DNA from: Alcaligenaceae bacterium CGII-47
GTDB taxonomy: Bacteria; Pseudomonadota; Gammaproteobacteria; Burkholderiales; Burkholderiaceae_B
NCBI GenBank assembly: GCA_019166125.1
Contig: JAHTBO010000003.1
Location: forward strand, 66,985 to 130,984
Direction of reading: 5' to 3'
DNA length: 64,000 bases
The notes below the pieces were generated by a model that saw only the letters and a program-made list of their open reading frames with translations, made no database searches and was not told the DNA's origin. The position numbers and the translations under genes are program-made. How positions within the stretch are numbered: position 1 is the stretch's first letter; each line of letters opens with the position of its first letter. Positions 26,377 through 35,175 of the stretch are shown in pieces.

Positions 26377-26441
26377 TTATGCGTCCGATATGATTTACAG
26401 GTTATATAATATGCTTCCCCGCGTAATTTTTTTCAGTTTCT

Positions 26442-26685
26442 ATAATAAAGCTAGACTGATCGCAGGAATCATAGCAATCATAATTAGTGCCCACAAAATC
26501 GTAGAAAAAAAGGCAGTACCGCAACGCCGAGCTTCTCAATACTTATCTTGCTAATGTTGCAGCCAACGAAAAGATTGACGCCCGCAGGAGGAGTCAAAAA
26601 CCCCATTGATATCGCGATGATCATTATTATCCCAAAATGTACCGGATCCACTCCGACAGATGTTGCAACAGCTAACGGTGGATTA
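26442..26685 (-). pseudogene. TRAP transporter large permease (DctM) C-terminal remnant, frameshifted
   Basis: The conserved end of a DctM-type permease is readable: VATSVGVDPVHFGIIMI, GFLTPPAGVNLFVGCNISKIS and EKLGVAVLPFF. The frame then breaks in a run of seven T on the minus strand (26505-26511); one base more would restore STILWALIMIAMIPAISLALL and a stop at 26440-26442, a normal DctM ending. The N-terminal part is missing, replaced by an IS3-type end at about 26686. TRAP large permeases import organic acids; this one is non-functional. Confidence 0.85.
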
Positions 26686-26880
26686 GAATCCAACCGGAAA
26701 TCTCGGAGGCTGTTTGATTAAAGTAAAACAGGTTCAGCAGCCTGTGCTGCAAGTTGTCGATAGTAACGCTCTTCGATTTCGGCTGGCGGGATGTCACCGA
26801 TCGATCCCAATAGACGTTGGTGGTTAAACCAGGACACCCATTCAAGCGTGGCCAGCTCCACAGCGGCCTCGATTTTTCAG
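26686..26880 (-). mobile_element. IS3-family element remnant (3' end of transposase orfB and terminal repeat)
   Basis: Read on the minus strand, 26880-26718 encodes the end of an IS3-type transposase (landmarks ATLEWVSWFNHQRLLG, then IGDIPPAEIEERYY, ending AAEPVLL and a stop at 26718-26720). The bases after the stop, including ACAGCCTCCGAG, resemble the usual terminal inverted repeat of IS3-group elements, so the element end lies near 26686 next to the dctM fragment. The first part of orfB and all of orfA are gone. The 96 bp from here to nhaA hold no recognisable gene. Confidence 0.8.
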
Positions 26881-26976
26881 AGCGCCCTTCGGTGAGTTTG
26901 ATCATTGCGTATGCAAGACCGTATGTCAAGGTGAAGGCGGAGGGACTCTATAGATGTGAGGGCCGGCGTGTCCCGC

Positions 26977-28347
26977 TTACGCGGCGTGCACGCGCCTTGG
27001 CCGTAGCCGCTTCGCATACACCACCCCCCACCCAAGACCCAGCAGAGCGGCTACCAGTGAGCCTAGCAGCACACCCAGCTTTGCAGCGCCCAGCAAGTTC
27101 TCATCAACAAAGGCCAGCATCGCGATGAAAATAGACATGGTGAAGCCGATACCGGCGAGTAGGCCAATTAGGGCAATGCCGCCCCAAGACACATCAGGCG
27201 GCAGCCGACACCAGCCAAACCGCACCATGAGCCAGCTCACACCGATGACTCCCAACGGCTTACCAAGCACCAAAGCCAACGCCACACCGACCATGACCCA
27301 TTGCGGGCCTGAAGCAGAAAGATCAATACCGCCCAGGCTGACGCCCGCATTAGCCAGGGCAAACAGCGGCATGACGCCATAGGCTACCCAGGGATGAAGC
27401 GCCCCCTGCACACGAACCACCGGCGACAGCATCTCCCGCTGAGCTCGGCGCAGTTCGCGCAACGGCTGCGCCAGGTGGGTTGCATCCTTATCAGCGTCGC
27501 CATCATGACTGAGCAGTTCTTCAGAAACACGTGAGACCACATCCAGAGGACGTTCCCGCATGCGAACGGGCAACACCGGCGTCATAAAACCCAGCACGAC
27601 TCCCGCCAAGGTCGGATGCGCGCCAGTCATCAATAGACCGATCCAGATAACCGCACCGGGAACCACGTAGGCATAGGCCGAGCCGATGCCAATTTTCTGA
27701 AGGCTCAGCACCATCAGAATACCCAGGCCCGCGACTGCAAACCCGCTGTAATCAAGCCCGCCCGAATAGAAAAAGGCGATGATCAGCACCGCACCAATAT
27801 CGTCAATAATGGCAAGAGCCAACAGGAGGATACGGACGTTGCCGGGAATCGACCGGCCTAATAGCGCCAGCACGCCCACCGCGAACGCAATATCAGTGGC
27901 GGTGGGTACAGCCCAGCCGTATTGCCGTGTCGGATCGCCGCTATTAAAGGCCAAGTAGATCAACGCTGGCACGACCAATCCACCCACGGCAGCGGCCATA
28001 GGCAGCGCCGCCTGCCTCACACTACTCAATGCGCCGTCATGTATTTCCCGGCGGACCTCCATGCCGACGACTAAAAAAAAGATCGTCATCAAGGCATCAT
28101 TAATCCAAAAATGTAGAGGCTGGGAGAAAACAAAACCACCAAACCCTATCGATAGCGGCGCATGCCAGAGCGCATGGTAGCTATGAGCTAAGGGGGAATT
28201 GGCCCAGATCAAAGCGATCGCTGCTGCAATCAGCAACACAATGCCGCTAACCGCTTCAATATGGAGGAAGCGCTCGAGGGTGGCGAAGCCGCGTTCGGCT
28301 AAAACCTGTACACGCGGTAAATCCTGCGGTGGCGAGTGTCGATTCAT
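26977..28347 (-). CDS. nhaA: Na+/H+ antiporter NhaA
   Basis: A 456-residue inner-membrane sodium-proton antiporter that expels Na+ at alkaline pH. Eleven to twelve membrane helices are apparent. Key blocks: [55 protein letters not shown] and the ion-binding aspartate pair in [28 protein letters not shown] is near the C-terminus. It is longer than E. coli NhaA (about 388), partly because of a charged loop around residues 285-325. ATG at 28347 has GGAG upstream. It is the only intact metabolic gene inside the decayed segment. Confidence 0.95.
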   Translation of the reverse strand: MNRHSPPQDLPRVQVLAERGFATLERFLHIEAVSGIVLLIAAAIALIWANSPLAHSYHALWHAPLSIGFGGFVFSQPLHFWINDALMTIFFLVVGMEVRREIHDGALSSVRQAALPMAAAVGGLVVPALIYLAFNSGDPTRQYGWAVPTATDIAFAVGVLALLGRSIPGNVRILLLALAIIDDIGAVLIIAFFYSGGLDYSGFAVAGLGILMVLSLQKIGIGSAYAYVVPGAVIWIGLLMTGAHPTLAGVVLGFMTPVLPVRMRERPLDVVSRVSEELLSHDGDADKDATHLAQPLRELRRAQREMLSPVVRVQGALHPWVAYGVMPLFALANAGVSLGGIDLSASGPQWVMVGVALALVLGKPLGVIGVSWLMVRFGWCRLPPDVSWGGIALIGLLAGIGFTMSIFIAMLAFVDENLLGAAKLGVLLGSLVAALLGLGWGVVYAKRLRPRRVHAA

Positions 28348-28445
28348 ATTCACAAAAGCTCCGCGTGGCGGCCCGACCGACGCATGGACCTGTCTCACTG
28401 CAACGCACAGCTGACACCCGACAACATTTTACATGGTAGTGCATA

Positions 28446-28625
28446 ATGGGGCTCTACATCACAAACAATGGAATAGACGCTCCCATCCGTAACGGCATCA
28501 AATGTGCCAAAGTGGTAAGACGGCAATATACCCAAGAATATATGCTGGAGTCGGCACGTCTGGCGCAATCAATCGGAAATAATGAGGCGGCGCGCCGCCA
28601 TCATTGGAAATTATCCGCAGTGTAA
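28446..28625 (+). pseudogene. IS3-family orfA-like transposase scrap
   Basis: A 59-codon frame whose middle part (VVRRQYTQEYMLESARL, then QSIGNNEAARRH) resembles the N-terminal helix-turn-helix of IS3-family OrfA proteins. The match ends after about 35 residues and the frame stops soon after. No orfB follows. A remnant rather than a working gene. Confidence 0.55.
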
Positions 28626-28823
28626 AAGGAACGCCTGCACCAGTATCTGGCATAATTTCCTGTGCTTGAGGCGCGGTACTTCGCCCAGCAGCAACTCAAC
28701 GGCTTTCTCGTGCTCAAGACCGTTAAGGCCAAGCGCGCCGAATGGCGGGTTACCAGTCGCCAGTGCCTTGCGGACCAGTTCGATGCAGCGGCGTAGATGT
28801 TTCAAATAGATATCAGTCAACAT
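28611..28823 (-). pseudogene. Possible deaminase-like fragment
   Basis: A 70-residue frame. Only the first 30 residues (YLKHLRRCIELVRKALATG then PPFGAL) look like the N-terminus of cytidine/deoxycytidylate-type nucleoside deaminases, where a Val-rich strand and the H-A-E zinc motif should follow. Those are absent; the remainder is not recognised. Overlaps the 3' end of the orfA scrap on the other strand. Best read as a truncated gene, with low certainty. Confidence 0.4.
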
Positions 28824-28922
28824 GGCATCGTCAATATAACGATAATGCCCTTCCTGTAGTTATCGAGGACAAACAGGCGGATAATATTCCCATATATAGA
28901 AACAGGCGAGACTGGGGGACAT

Positions 28923-29327
28923 ATGCTCAAATTCACTCGTCTACGCAAGTCGGCTGCCATCGTCGTTGCAATTTGCATGATGCCGGTCTCTGTACTGGCC
29001 ATGGATGCAACGGGCCCGGCCTCTGCCGCTACAGTAGTGGACCGCGCACCACTCCCAACAATCGACGCCGACTCCCTCGCCCGAGACTACGCCACTGAGC
29101 GGGCCTACCGCCCATCGGGCAGCAAGCAGCCGATCATCGGCTTGACATTGTCAGGCGGCGGCACCAAGGACGGCCAGCCTACACGGATATCGCGCATCTG
29201 GTTGATCAAGGCGGCATGGGACGAGCGGGCGGTCGCGGCTGCCTATACCCACCCCGAGACTTGTGGCAGTGAAATCGGGCAGATCAATTGCCTGTTGGCT
29301 GTCTTCTATGGACACAACACTCAATGA
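28923..29327 (+). pseudogene. Patatin-like phospholipase, truncated and out of context after residue 80
   Basis: A 134-residue frame. Residues 1-26 are a signal peptide (AAIVVAICMMPVSVLA); residues 66-81 contain IIGLTLSGGGTK, the glycine-rich oxyanion-hole motif of patatin-like phospholipases. After GGGTK the expected sequence, including the GxSxG serine motif, is missing and the rest is unrelated. A different frame over 29171-29270 reads more like protein (AYTDIAHLVDQGG), suggesting an internal deletion plus frameshift. Not expected to be active. Confidence 0.6.
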
Positions 29328-29409
29328 ACCAGGCATTTTTCCGACAAATCATGTTGTAAAACATGCGCATGTATGTCACCATTAACCATATTTTAAATGG
29401 AGTCAACTC

Positions 29410-29658
29410 ATGCTATCGCCAAGCAGTTCCCGAGGCACCACCAAGAGAGCAACCAATGTGACCCTAACGGAAAACCTGCTCTCCGAAGCCAAAGCACTGC
29501 ACATCAATATTTCACAGGCTGCTGAGGCTGGACTCGCCCTAGCCATTGCAGGCAGGCGCACAGAACTATGGCTGCAAGAAAATGAAGAAGCGATCAACAG
29601 CTCTAACGCTTTCGTCGAAGAACACGGCCTGCCACTGGCAAAGTACAGGATGTTCTGA
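29410..29658 (+). CDS. ccdA: CcdA-like antitoxin
   Basis: An 82-residue protein of the CcdA antitoxin family. The N-terminal half is a ribbon-helix-helix-like DNA-binding region (KRATNVTLTENLLSEAKAL, then NISQAAEAGL), and the C-terminal half (RTELWLQENEEAINSSNAFVEEHGLPLAKYRMF) is the characteristic toxin-binding tail. Antitoxins of this type block CcdB and repress their own operon. The stop overlaps the ccdB start (TGATG). The element sits between a decayed segment and tRNA-Val. Confidence 0.93.
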   Translation: MLSPSSSRGTTKRATNVTLTENLLSEAKALHINISQAAEAGLALAIAGRRTELWLQENEEAINSSNAFVEEHGLPLAKYRMF

Positions 29659-29957
29659 TGAGACGATTTAACGTCTACCCTAATCCCTCAGGATCCGGGT
29701 ATCTCGTCAATGTCCAAGCAGACTTCATGCACCCGTTCAACACTCGTATAGTGATTCCGCTGCTGCCTCTCACCGAAGCACCAAAGCCCGCAAAGACGCT
29801 CAACCCCTTGTTTAATATAGAAGGCCTCGAGCACTCAATGGTGACTCAGTACTTGGCTGCGGTCCCTGTCAAAGACCTCAAGGTCGCGATATTTAACGTT
29901 CAAAATCGCCATGATGATATCGTGGCCGCAATAGACTTCTTGTTCCACGGATTCTAG
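29658..29957 (+). CDS. ccdB: CcdB-like gyrase toxin
   Basis: A 99-residue protein of the CcdB family. It starts MRRFNVYPNPSGSGYLVNVQADF, contains TRIVIPLLPLTEAPKPAKTLNPLF and ends with a D-D-I-V-A-A-IDFLFHGF tail; the last residues (W-G-I in plasmid F CcdB, here HGF) are the part that contacts DNA gyrase, so target or potency may differ. Full length (F CcdB is 101). Translationally coupled to ccdA by a one-base overlap. Confidence 0.93.
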   Translation: MRRFNVYPNPSGSGYLVNVQADFMHPFNTRIVIPLLPLTEAPKPAKTLNPLFNIEGLEHSMVTQYLAAVPVKDLKVAIFNVQNRHDDIVAAIDFLFHGF

Positions 29958-30017
29958 GGGGCTCTAGGCTCTACATGGCGGCGGGCGCTACATCATTAAC
30001 GGGGAAGAACCGGAAAT

Positions 30018-30092
30018 TGGTGGGCGGTACTGGGTTCGAACCAGTGACCCCTGCCGTGTGAAGGCAGTGCTCTACCACTGAGCTAACCGCCC
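30018..30092 (-). tRNA. tRNA-Val (anticodon CAC)
   Basis: A complete tRNA on the minus strand: 7-bp acceptor stem (GGGCGGT with ACCGCCC), D-arm, anticodon stem CTGCC/GGCAG around loop TTCACAC giving anticodon CAC (valine, GUG codons), T-arm with GGTTCGAACC and an encoded CCA end at 30018-30020. Its 3' end faces the decayed accessory segment to the left, the usual side for island integration. Confidence 0.96.
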
Positions 30093-30187
30093 CGGTGATG
30101 TCTGCTCAACGCACAAAACTACCCGCATAAAGCAAACCACTGGGAAGGCCGAAATTGTACACGATCCAGCCCAAATCCGCAGGCAAC

Positions 30188-30925
30188 TCAGTTGGTCTGA
30201 CCAGCCTCCGGCGTGATGCCAGCGCTACACGCACGCCAGACGCTGGGTTTACCCGCCGCCTTGTCCAGTCCATCCAAATAAGCCTCGTGCGCCTGCAATG
30301 CGGCAGCATCCGCCCGTACTTCGATCAAGTTCGATGCGTCAAACGGCATCACGACGGTCTGTCCTGGCTTATTTGCCTTATCCTGATCACCATTCATAAG
30401 CAGGGAATCCTGGCCACGCGTCATGGCAAGCCAGACCTCGCCCAATAGTTCAGAGTCCAGCAAGGCGCCATGCAGGGTACGGTGCGCGTTAGAGATCCCA
30501 AATCGGTCGCACAAAGCGTCCAGGCTATTGCGTTTACCCGGAAACATCTCACGTGCGACCATAAGCGAATCGGTCACCTTGGCGCACAATGTCTCGAACT
30601 TAGGCAGCCCCGCACGTTCGAGCTCAGCGTTGAGGAATTTCACGTCAAAACTTGCATTATGAATAATGACTTCAGCATCGCGCACGAACTCTACGAGCTG
30701 GTCGGCGACGTCGGAAAAACGCGGATGCTTGGACAAGAACTTGGTATCCAGACCATGAATACGTAGTGCTTCGGGGTCACTGTCGCGATCGGGATTGACG
30801 TACAGGTGCAGATGATTCGACGTCACTTGGCGATTGTGCAGCTCTACACAGGCGAGCTCGACGATGCGATGCCCGCGCTCGGGCTCTAGGCCTGTGGTCT
30901 CTGTGTCGAGTAAGATTTGTCGCAT
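30188..30925 (-). CDS. dnaQ: DNA polymerase III epsilon subunit (proofreading exonuclease)
   Basis: A 245-residue 3'-5' exonuclease subunit of the replicative polymerase. All three DEDDh motifs are present: Exo I DTETTG (residues 7-12), Exo II HNASFDVKFL (about 94-103) and Exo III with HGALLDSELL (about 157-166). Length fits the E. coli protein (243). The C-terminal tail, which binds the polymerase alpha subunit, is present and less conserved. It follows rnhA by 24 bp on the same strand. Confidence 0.97.
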   Translation of the reverse strand: MRQILLDTETTGLEPERGHRIVELACVELHNRQVTSNHLHLYVNPDRDSDPEALRIHGLDTKFLSKHPRFSDVADQLVEFVRDAEVIIHNASFDVKFLNAELERAGLPKFETLCAKVTDSLMVAREMFPGKRNSLDALCDRFGISNAHRTLHGALLDSELLGEVWLAMTRGQDSLLMNGDQDKANKPGQTVVMPFDASNLIEVRADAAALQAHEAYLDGLDKAAGKPSVWRACSAGITPEAGQTN

Positions 30926-30949
30926 AAGTTGTTGATATCTCGTAAATAG

Positions 30950-31405
30950 TCAGGCCTGAATCACATCGGGTGCCATCAGCACGCCTTGATTCGCTAATTC
31001 GTCTGCTCGCTCGTTTCCGGGGTCCCCGGCATGGCCTTTGACCCACTTCCAGTGTAGTTCGTGCTGCTGGGCGAGCGCATCGAGCTCTTGCCAGAGGTCG
31101 GCGTTTTTGACGGGCTTTTTATCCGCTGTGCGCCACCCTCGGCGCTTCCAGCCATCCATCCATTCACTCATGCCCTTCATGACGTAAGTCGAGTCGGTAT
31201 GCACCGTGACCACGCAGCGGCGCTTAAGCACATGCAGTGCCTGAATGACCGCCATCAGCTCCATACGATTATTCGTTGTAACCGCCTCGCCACCGCACAG
31301 GGATTTTTCGTGACGCCCTTGGCGTAATAAGGCGCCCCAGCCACCCGGCCCAGGGTTGCCCTTGCAGGCGCCATCGGTCCAGATATCTATGCGGGGCTCA
31401 GCCAT
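30950..31405 (-). CDS. rnhA: Ribonuclease HI
   Basis: A 151-residue enzyme that cuts the RNA strand of RNA-DNA hybrids. Catalytic residues are visible in order: aspartate in [17 protein letters not shown], glutamate in [13 protein letters not shown], aspartate in [14 protein letters not shown] and the C-terminal aspartate in NERADELAN. Family length (about 150). ATG at 31405 overlaps the yafS stop by 8 bases; a longer frame reaches 31459 inside yafS and is not needed. Same-strand rnhA-dnaQ differs from E. coli, where they diverge. Confidence 0.97.
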   Translation of the reverse strand: MAEPRIDIWTDGACKGNPGPGGWGALLRQGRHEKSLCGGEAVTTNNRMELMAVIQALHVLKRRCVVTVHTDSTYVMKGMSEWMDGWKRRGWRTADKKPVKNADLWQELDALAQQHELHWKWVKGHAGDPGNERADELANQGVLMAPDVIQA

Positions 31406-32168
31406 TCGCCCTATCCTCCACTCTGTTGGCGGCGGGCGCAACGGCGGCGCGGCGCACACGGCGACGTTTATTCTGCCGCCAAGTCGGGCCGATCAGGCGC
31501 ATTCCGCTCACTCGTTTGACTGCGGCAATCGCATAAACCGCGCCACATACCGGCCACCAACGATCTCCGGCACTATCCATAAAACGCCATCGATGCAACC
31601 AGGTCTCGGTGACACACAGTGGCACATAACAACCAAAACGACCTCGCTCGGGCTCGAAGGATAATAGCTTAAACCAATCTTTAAGTCGGCCGGGCGAAAC
31701 CTGTGCCGGCACGGGCACCGGCAATTTCAGATCCAGTCCAGGTAACGACTCGCGCGCTCCCCATAGACTAAATGGGTTAAACCCGGTGATCACCACCCGA
31801 CCCTCGGGCATCAGCACACGCTCGACCTCGCGCAATACCTGGTGCGGATCATTCGCCCATTCCAGGGTATGTGGCAGCACCAGCAGATCCACACTCTGGG
31901 CAGCAAAGGGCAAATGGTCAGGTTCGCAGACCAGTCTGCCGCCTTGTGTACCGATCGATGCATCGGGCCGATGAGCGTAGGTCTTGGATGGGATGCGATT
32001 CGCCCGCAGCAAATCCCAATGCGGCAGGCCCAGTTGTATGGCATGATAGCCAAACATATTACTTACCATGCCGTCCACCTGCTTTTGCTCCCAGGCCTGC
32101 ACAATGCGGCCCACTGGGGTGTCCAGCCACTCAGCCAGCTCGACAGACATTGTATGGTGCAGCGGCAC
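31398..32168 (-). CDS. yafS: YafS-like methyltransferase-fold protein
   Basis: A 256-residue protein related to E. coli YafS, a class I methyltransferase-fold protein of unknown substrate. The usual glycine-rich SAM loop is not canonical: the corresponding stretch is [11 protein letters not shown]. Later blocks fit the family well ([45 protein letters not shown]). GTG at 32168 is chosen because AGGAG lies 5 bases upstream. The neighbourhood mltD-gloB / yafS-rnhA-dnaQ is the same set as in E. coli, which supports the name. Confidence 0.85.
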   Translation of the reverse strand: MPLHHTMSVELAEWLDTPVGRIVQAWEQKQVDGMVSNMFGYHAIQLGLPHWDLLRANRIPSKTYAHRPDASIGTQGGRLVCEPDHLPFAAQSVDLLVLPHTLEWANDPHQVLREVERVLMPEGRVVITGFNPFSLWGARESLPGLDLKLPVPVPAQVSPGRLKDWFKLLSFEPERGRFGCYVPLCVTETWLHRWRFMDSAGDRWWPVCGAVYAIAAVKRVSGMRLIGPTWRQNKRRRVRRAAVAPAANRVEDRANG

Positions 32169-32187
32169 ACTCGCTCCTACTTAAATT

Positions 32188-32997
32188 ATGGTAAATCACG
32201 CCACGATCACTGATAGCCCAGCCATCCTGACACCCGTCCCGGCGCTATCCGATAACTATATATGGATGGTACAAAAAAACGGCCATGTCATCATCGTCGA
32301 CCCAGGAGAGTCCGCGCCAATCGAGGCGTTGCTCACGCACGGGCTCATCCTAGAGGCCATCCTGATCACCCACCACCATGGCGATCATGTGGGTGGGGTG
32401 CGTGCATTACAACAGCTAACCGGGGCGCGCGTCTATGGCCCCGCGACCGAGACCCTGCCCTACTGTGACGTTCCCTTACGCGAGGGCGACGTCGTGCAGC
32501 TTCCGGGCACTGGCGTGCGCCTAGAGGTGCTCGATATCCCCGGCCATACGGCGGGTCATATCGCCTACCATGGTCTGCTCGATGCGCAGACACACGTTTT
32601 ATTTTGCGGCGACACGCTCTTTGCTGCAGGCTGTGGTAGACTTTTTGAGGGCACGCCTGCCCAAATGCTCGAGTCATTGAGTAAACTTGGAAACTTGCCG
32701 CCCGACACACTCGTTTGTTGTGGACACGAGTACACTGTGGCAAATATTCGCTGGGCCCTGCAGGTTGAGCCCGATAATGTTGCTTTGCAGCAGCGCGCGC
32801 GGGATGCGGCCCATTTGCGTACGCAGGGCTTACCTACCGTCCCATCGAGCATTGCTGCCGAGCTTCAGACCAACCCGTTTTTACGAACGACCTATGCACA
32901 AATCGGCAACGCAGCATCTCATTATGCTGCGACGATGCTAGAGACTCCCCAAGCTATTTTTGCCTGTCTGCGCCAATGGAAGAACGACTTTAAATAA
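32188..32997 (+). CDS. gloB: Hydroxyacylglutathione hydrolase (glyoxalase II)
   Basis: A 269-residue metallo-beta-lactamase-fold enzyme that hydrolyses S-lactoylglutathione to lactate and glutathione, the last step of methylglyoxal removal. The metal-binding motif is THHHGDHVGG (about residues 66-75); further ligands are in IPGHTAGHIAYH, FCGDTLFAAGCGRLFEG and CCGHEYTVANIRWA. Length is near the family norm (about 255-265). It diverges from yafS with only 19 bp between starts, and mltD follows 6 bp after its stop. Confidence 0.96.
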   Translation: MVNHATITDSPAILTPVPALSDNYIWMVQKNGHVIIVDPGESAPIEALLTHGLILEAILITHHHGDHVGGVRALQQLTGARVYGPATETLPYCDVPLREGDVVQLPGTGVRLEVLDIPGHTAGHIAYHGLLDAQTHVLFCGDTLFAAGCGRLFEGTPAQMLESLSKLGNLPPDTLVCCGHEYTVANIRWALQVEPDNVALQQRARDAAHLRTQGLPTVPSSIAAELQTNPFLRTTYAQIGNAASHYAATMLETPQAIFACLRQWKNDFK

Positions 32998-33003
32998 CGA
33001 CCC

Positions 33004-34371
33004 ATGAACTTCTTGCGACTCTTTACCTTGCTGATCCTGGTGGCACTGGCAGGCTGCGCCTCTCAGCAGAAATCCACCTCGCCCGATAAGCAGACCTACG
33101 CCGCAGAGGACACCTCGCGCACAATCGATCTGACTCACCCGCCACGCGATATGTGGGATCGGATCCGACGCGGATTCGCTATCCCCAATCTATACGACCC
33201 TCGGGTGGACTACTGGACCGACTACTACGCCTCCCACCCACAATCTGTACTCCTCATGAGTCAGCGGGCAGGTAAGTACCTCTACTATATTGTCGATGAG
33301 CTCAATCGTCGGGGGCTCCCCACTGAACTCGCCCTGCTGCCCTTTGTCGAGAGCGCCTACGATCCAAACGCTTATTCACGTTCTAAGGCTTCTGGGCTAT
33401 GGCAATTCATTCCCAGTACGGGCCAGCACTACAACCTAGAGCAGGACTGGTGGCGCGATCAGCGTCGCGACCCGGTTGCCTCTACGAATGCTGCTCTGGA
33501 TTATCTGAGCTATTTGTATGATTTCCAGGGGGACTGGTATCTGGCGCTCGCCTCTTATAACTGGGGAGAGGGATCCGTCAAACGCGCCATCGAAAAAAAC
33601 ATCAACGCCGGCGAGCTGCCAATCTACACCGCACTGAATATGCCTGACGAGACACGTAACTACGTGCCTAAGCTGCAGGCTATCAAAAACATTATCGCTA
33701 AGCCCGAAAAATACGGTATCTTGCTACCCAACGTCAGCAACACACCGTATTTCACAACCGTCCACAAGGCTCAGGACATGGATATCCAGGTAGCTGCCGC
33801 GCTAGCCGAGATCCCCATCGAAGAATTCAAGGCCCTCAACCCCTCCTATAATCGTCCGATCATGCGCGGTATTCACCGCCCGGCACTACACCTGCCAACA
33901 GACAAGGTCGAGGTCTTCAACACCAACCTGCATGCCTACACAGGCCAGCTCAGCTCCTGGCAGATCTACCATCCCAAGCGGGGTCAATCTCTGGCCAGCA
34001 TCGCCAAACAACATGGTGTATCGCTCGATCTGCTGCGCCAAGCCAACAACCTTAGCCGCAAAGCCTCTCACGCTACTTCTAGCGCCTTGCTTATCCCGGC
34101 ACAGGACACAGGCATACGTCTGGCAAGCTACAACTCGAACACGTCGACTGGCCGTACTATCCCAGCTGTGGCCAGCACCTCGAATCGCAGCACAATACAA
34201 CCGAAGGCCAATGCGCGCACGCACACCATCAAAAAAGGTGACACCTTGTATTCATTGGCCCGTCGCTACAATACATCGGTAGACGAACTGCGCAAGCTCA
34301 ATAACCTCAAGGGCAGTGCACTATCTACTGGCATGCGTCTACGCGTACCAGGCACCAAGCTTCGCGGCTAA
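33004..34371 (+). CDS. mltD: Membrane-bound lytic murein transglycosylase D
   Basis: A 455-residue outer-membrane lipoprotein that cleaves peptidoglycan glycan strands. A lipobox lies at about residues 16-19 (LAGC). The soluble-lytic-transglycosylase domain contains the catalytic glutamate in LLPFVESAYDPNAYS (about residue 118) and SGLWQFIPSTG. Two LysM peptidoglycan-binding modules follow (YHPKRGQSLASIAKQHGV at about 320 and HTIKKGDTLYSLARRYN at about 405). Length fits E. coli MltD (452). Confidence 0.96.
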   Translation: MNFLRLFTLLILVALAGCASQQKSTSPDKQTYAAEDTSRTIDLTHPPRDMWDRIRRGFAIPNLYDPRVDYWTDYYASHPQSVLLMSQRAGKYLYYIVDELNRRGLPTELALLPFVESAYDPNAYSRSKASGLWQFIPSTGQHYNLEQDWWRDQRRDPVASTNAALDYLSYLYDFQGDWYLALASYNWGEGSVKRAIEKNINAGELPIYTALNMPDETRNYVPKLQAIKNIIAKPEKYGILLPNVSNTPYFTTVHKAQDMDIQVAAALAEIPIEEFKALNPSYNRPIMRGIHRPALHLPTDKVEVFNTNLHAYTGQLSSWQIYHPKRGQSLASIAKQHGVSLDLLRQANNLSRKASHATSSALLIPAQDTGIRLASYNSNTSTGRTIPAVASTSNRSTIQPKANARTHTIKKGDTLYSLARRYNTSVDELRKLNNLKGSALSTGMRLRVPGTKLRG

Positions 34372-34392
34372 ACCACATAGGAACCATACAAA

Positions 34393-35175
34393 ATGGGTTT
34401 ATTAGACGGCAAACGCATCCTCATCACGGGCGTGATCTCGAATCGCTCGATTGCCTATGGCATCGCGCAGGCCTGTCGCGCTCAAGGCGCCGAGCTTGCC
34501 TTCACGTATGTTGGCGACCGCTTTAAGGACCGTGTCACAGAGTTCGCTCATGAGCTAGGAAGCCAGATTGTTATCCCTTGTGACGTTGCCGAGGATGAGC
34601 AGATCGAGGGTGCCTTTGTCACGCTACGCGAGCACTGGGACGGTTTGGATGGGCTGGTCCATTCGATCGGTTTTGCCCCACGCGATGCGCTCGCTGGCGA
34701 CCTGCTCGATGGCATGACTCGGGAAAACTACCGTATCGCTCACGACATCTCGGCTTATAGCTTTCCAGCGCTCGCCAAGGCTGCCCTACCCATGATGGAA
34801 GGGCGCAATGGCTCGGTGCTTACCATGACCTACTTGGGGGCTGAAAAATCCATCCCTCATTACAATATGATGGGCTTGGCCAAGGCCTCGCTAGAGGCCA
34901 GCGTACGCTACCTCGCCTCCGCGCTGGGACGCAGAGGTATCCGCTCTAATGGCATCTCTGCCGGCCCAATCAAGACCCTCGCTGCCAGCGGCATCAAGGA
35001 CTTTGCCAATATGCTGAAGTACGTCGAGTCCCAGGCACCGCTCGGGCGCAACGTCACGATCGAGGATGTCGGCAATGCTGCAGCCTTTTTGCTCTCGGAT
35101 ATGGCAGCAGGCGTAACCGGTGAGATCCTGCACGTCGACTGTGGCTTTTCAAATATCGTTCCCGGCATGGGGTGA
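34393..35175 (+). CDS. fabI: Enoyl-ACP reductase (NADH) FabI
   Basis: A 260-residue enzyme that reduces enoyl-ACP in each round of fatty acid elongation and is the target of triclosan. The FabI-type nucleotide motif [20 protein letters not shown] is at the start; the catalytic tyrosine/lysine are in [25 protein letters not shown] (about 145-170); [13 protein letters not shown] is near the end. Length is standard (about 260). The last 27 bases overlap the 3' end of the convergent trhO. Confidence 0.97.
   Translation: MGLLDGKRILITGVISNRSIAYGIAQACRAQGAELAFTYVGDRFKDRVTEFAHELGSQIVIPCDVAEDEQIEGAFVTLREHWDGLDGLVHSIGFAPRDALAGDLLDGMTRENYRIAHDISAYSFPALAKAALPMMEGRNGSVLTMTYLGAEKSIPHYNMMGLAKASLEASVRYLASALGRRGIRSNGISAGPIKTLAASGIKDFANMLKYVESQAPLGRNVTIEDVGNAAAFLLSDMAAGVTGEILHVDCGFSNIVPGMG

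Noticed and set aside
28611-28823. A complete nucleoside deaminase
   Set aside because: The zinc-binding H-A-E and P-C-x-x-C motifs are missing and the frame is too short, so it is listed only as a doubtful fragment.
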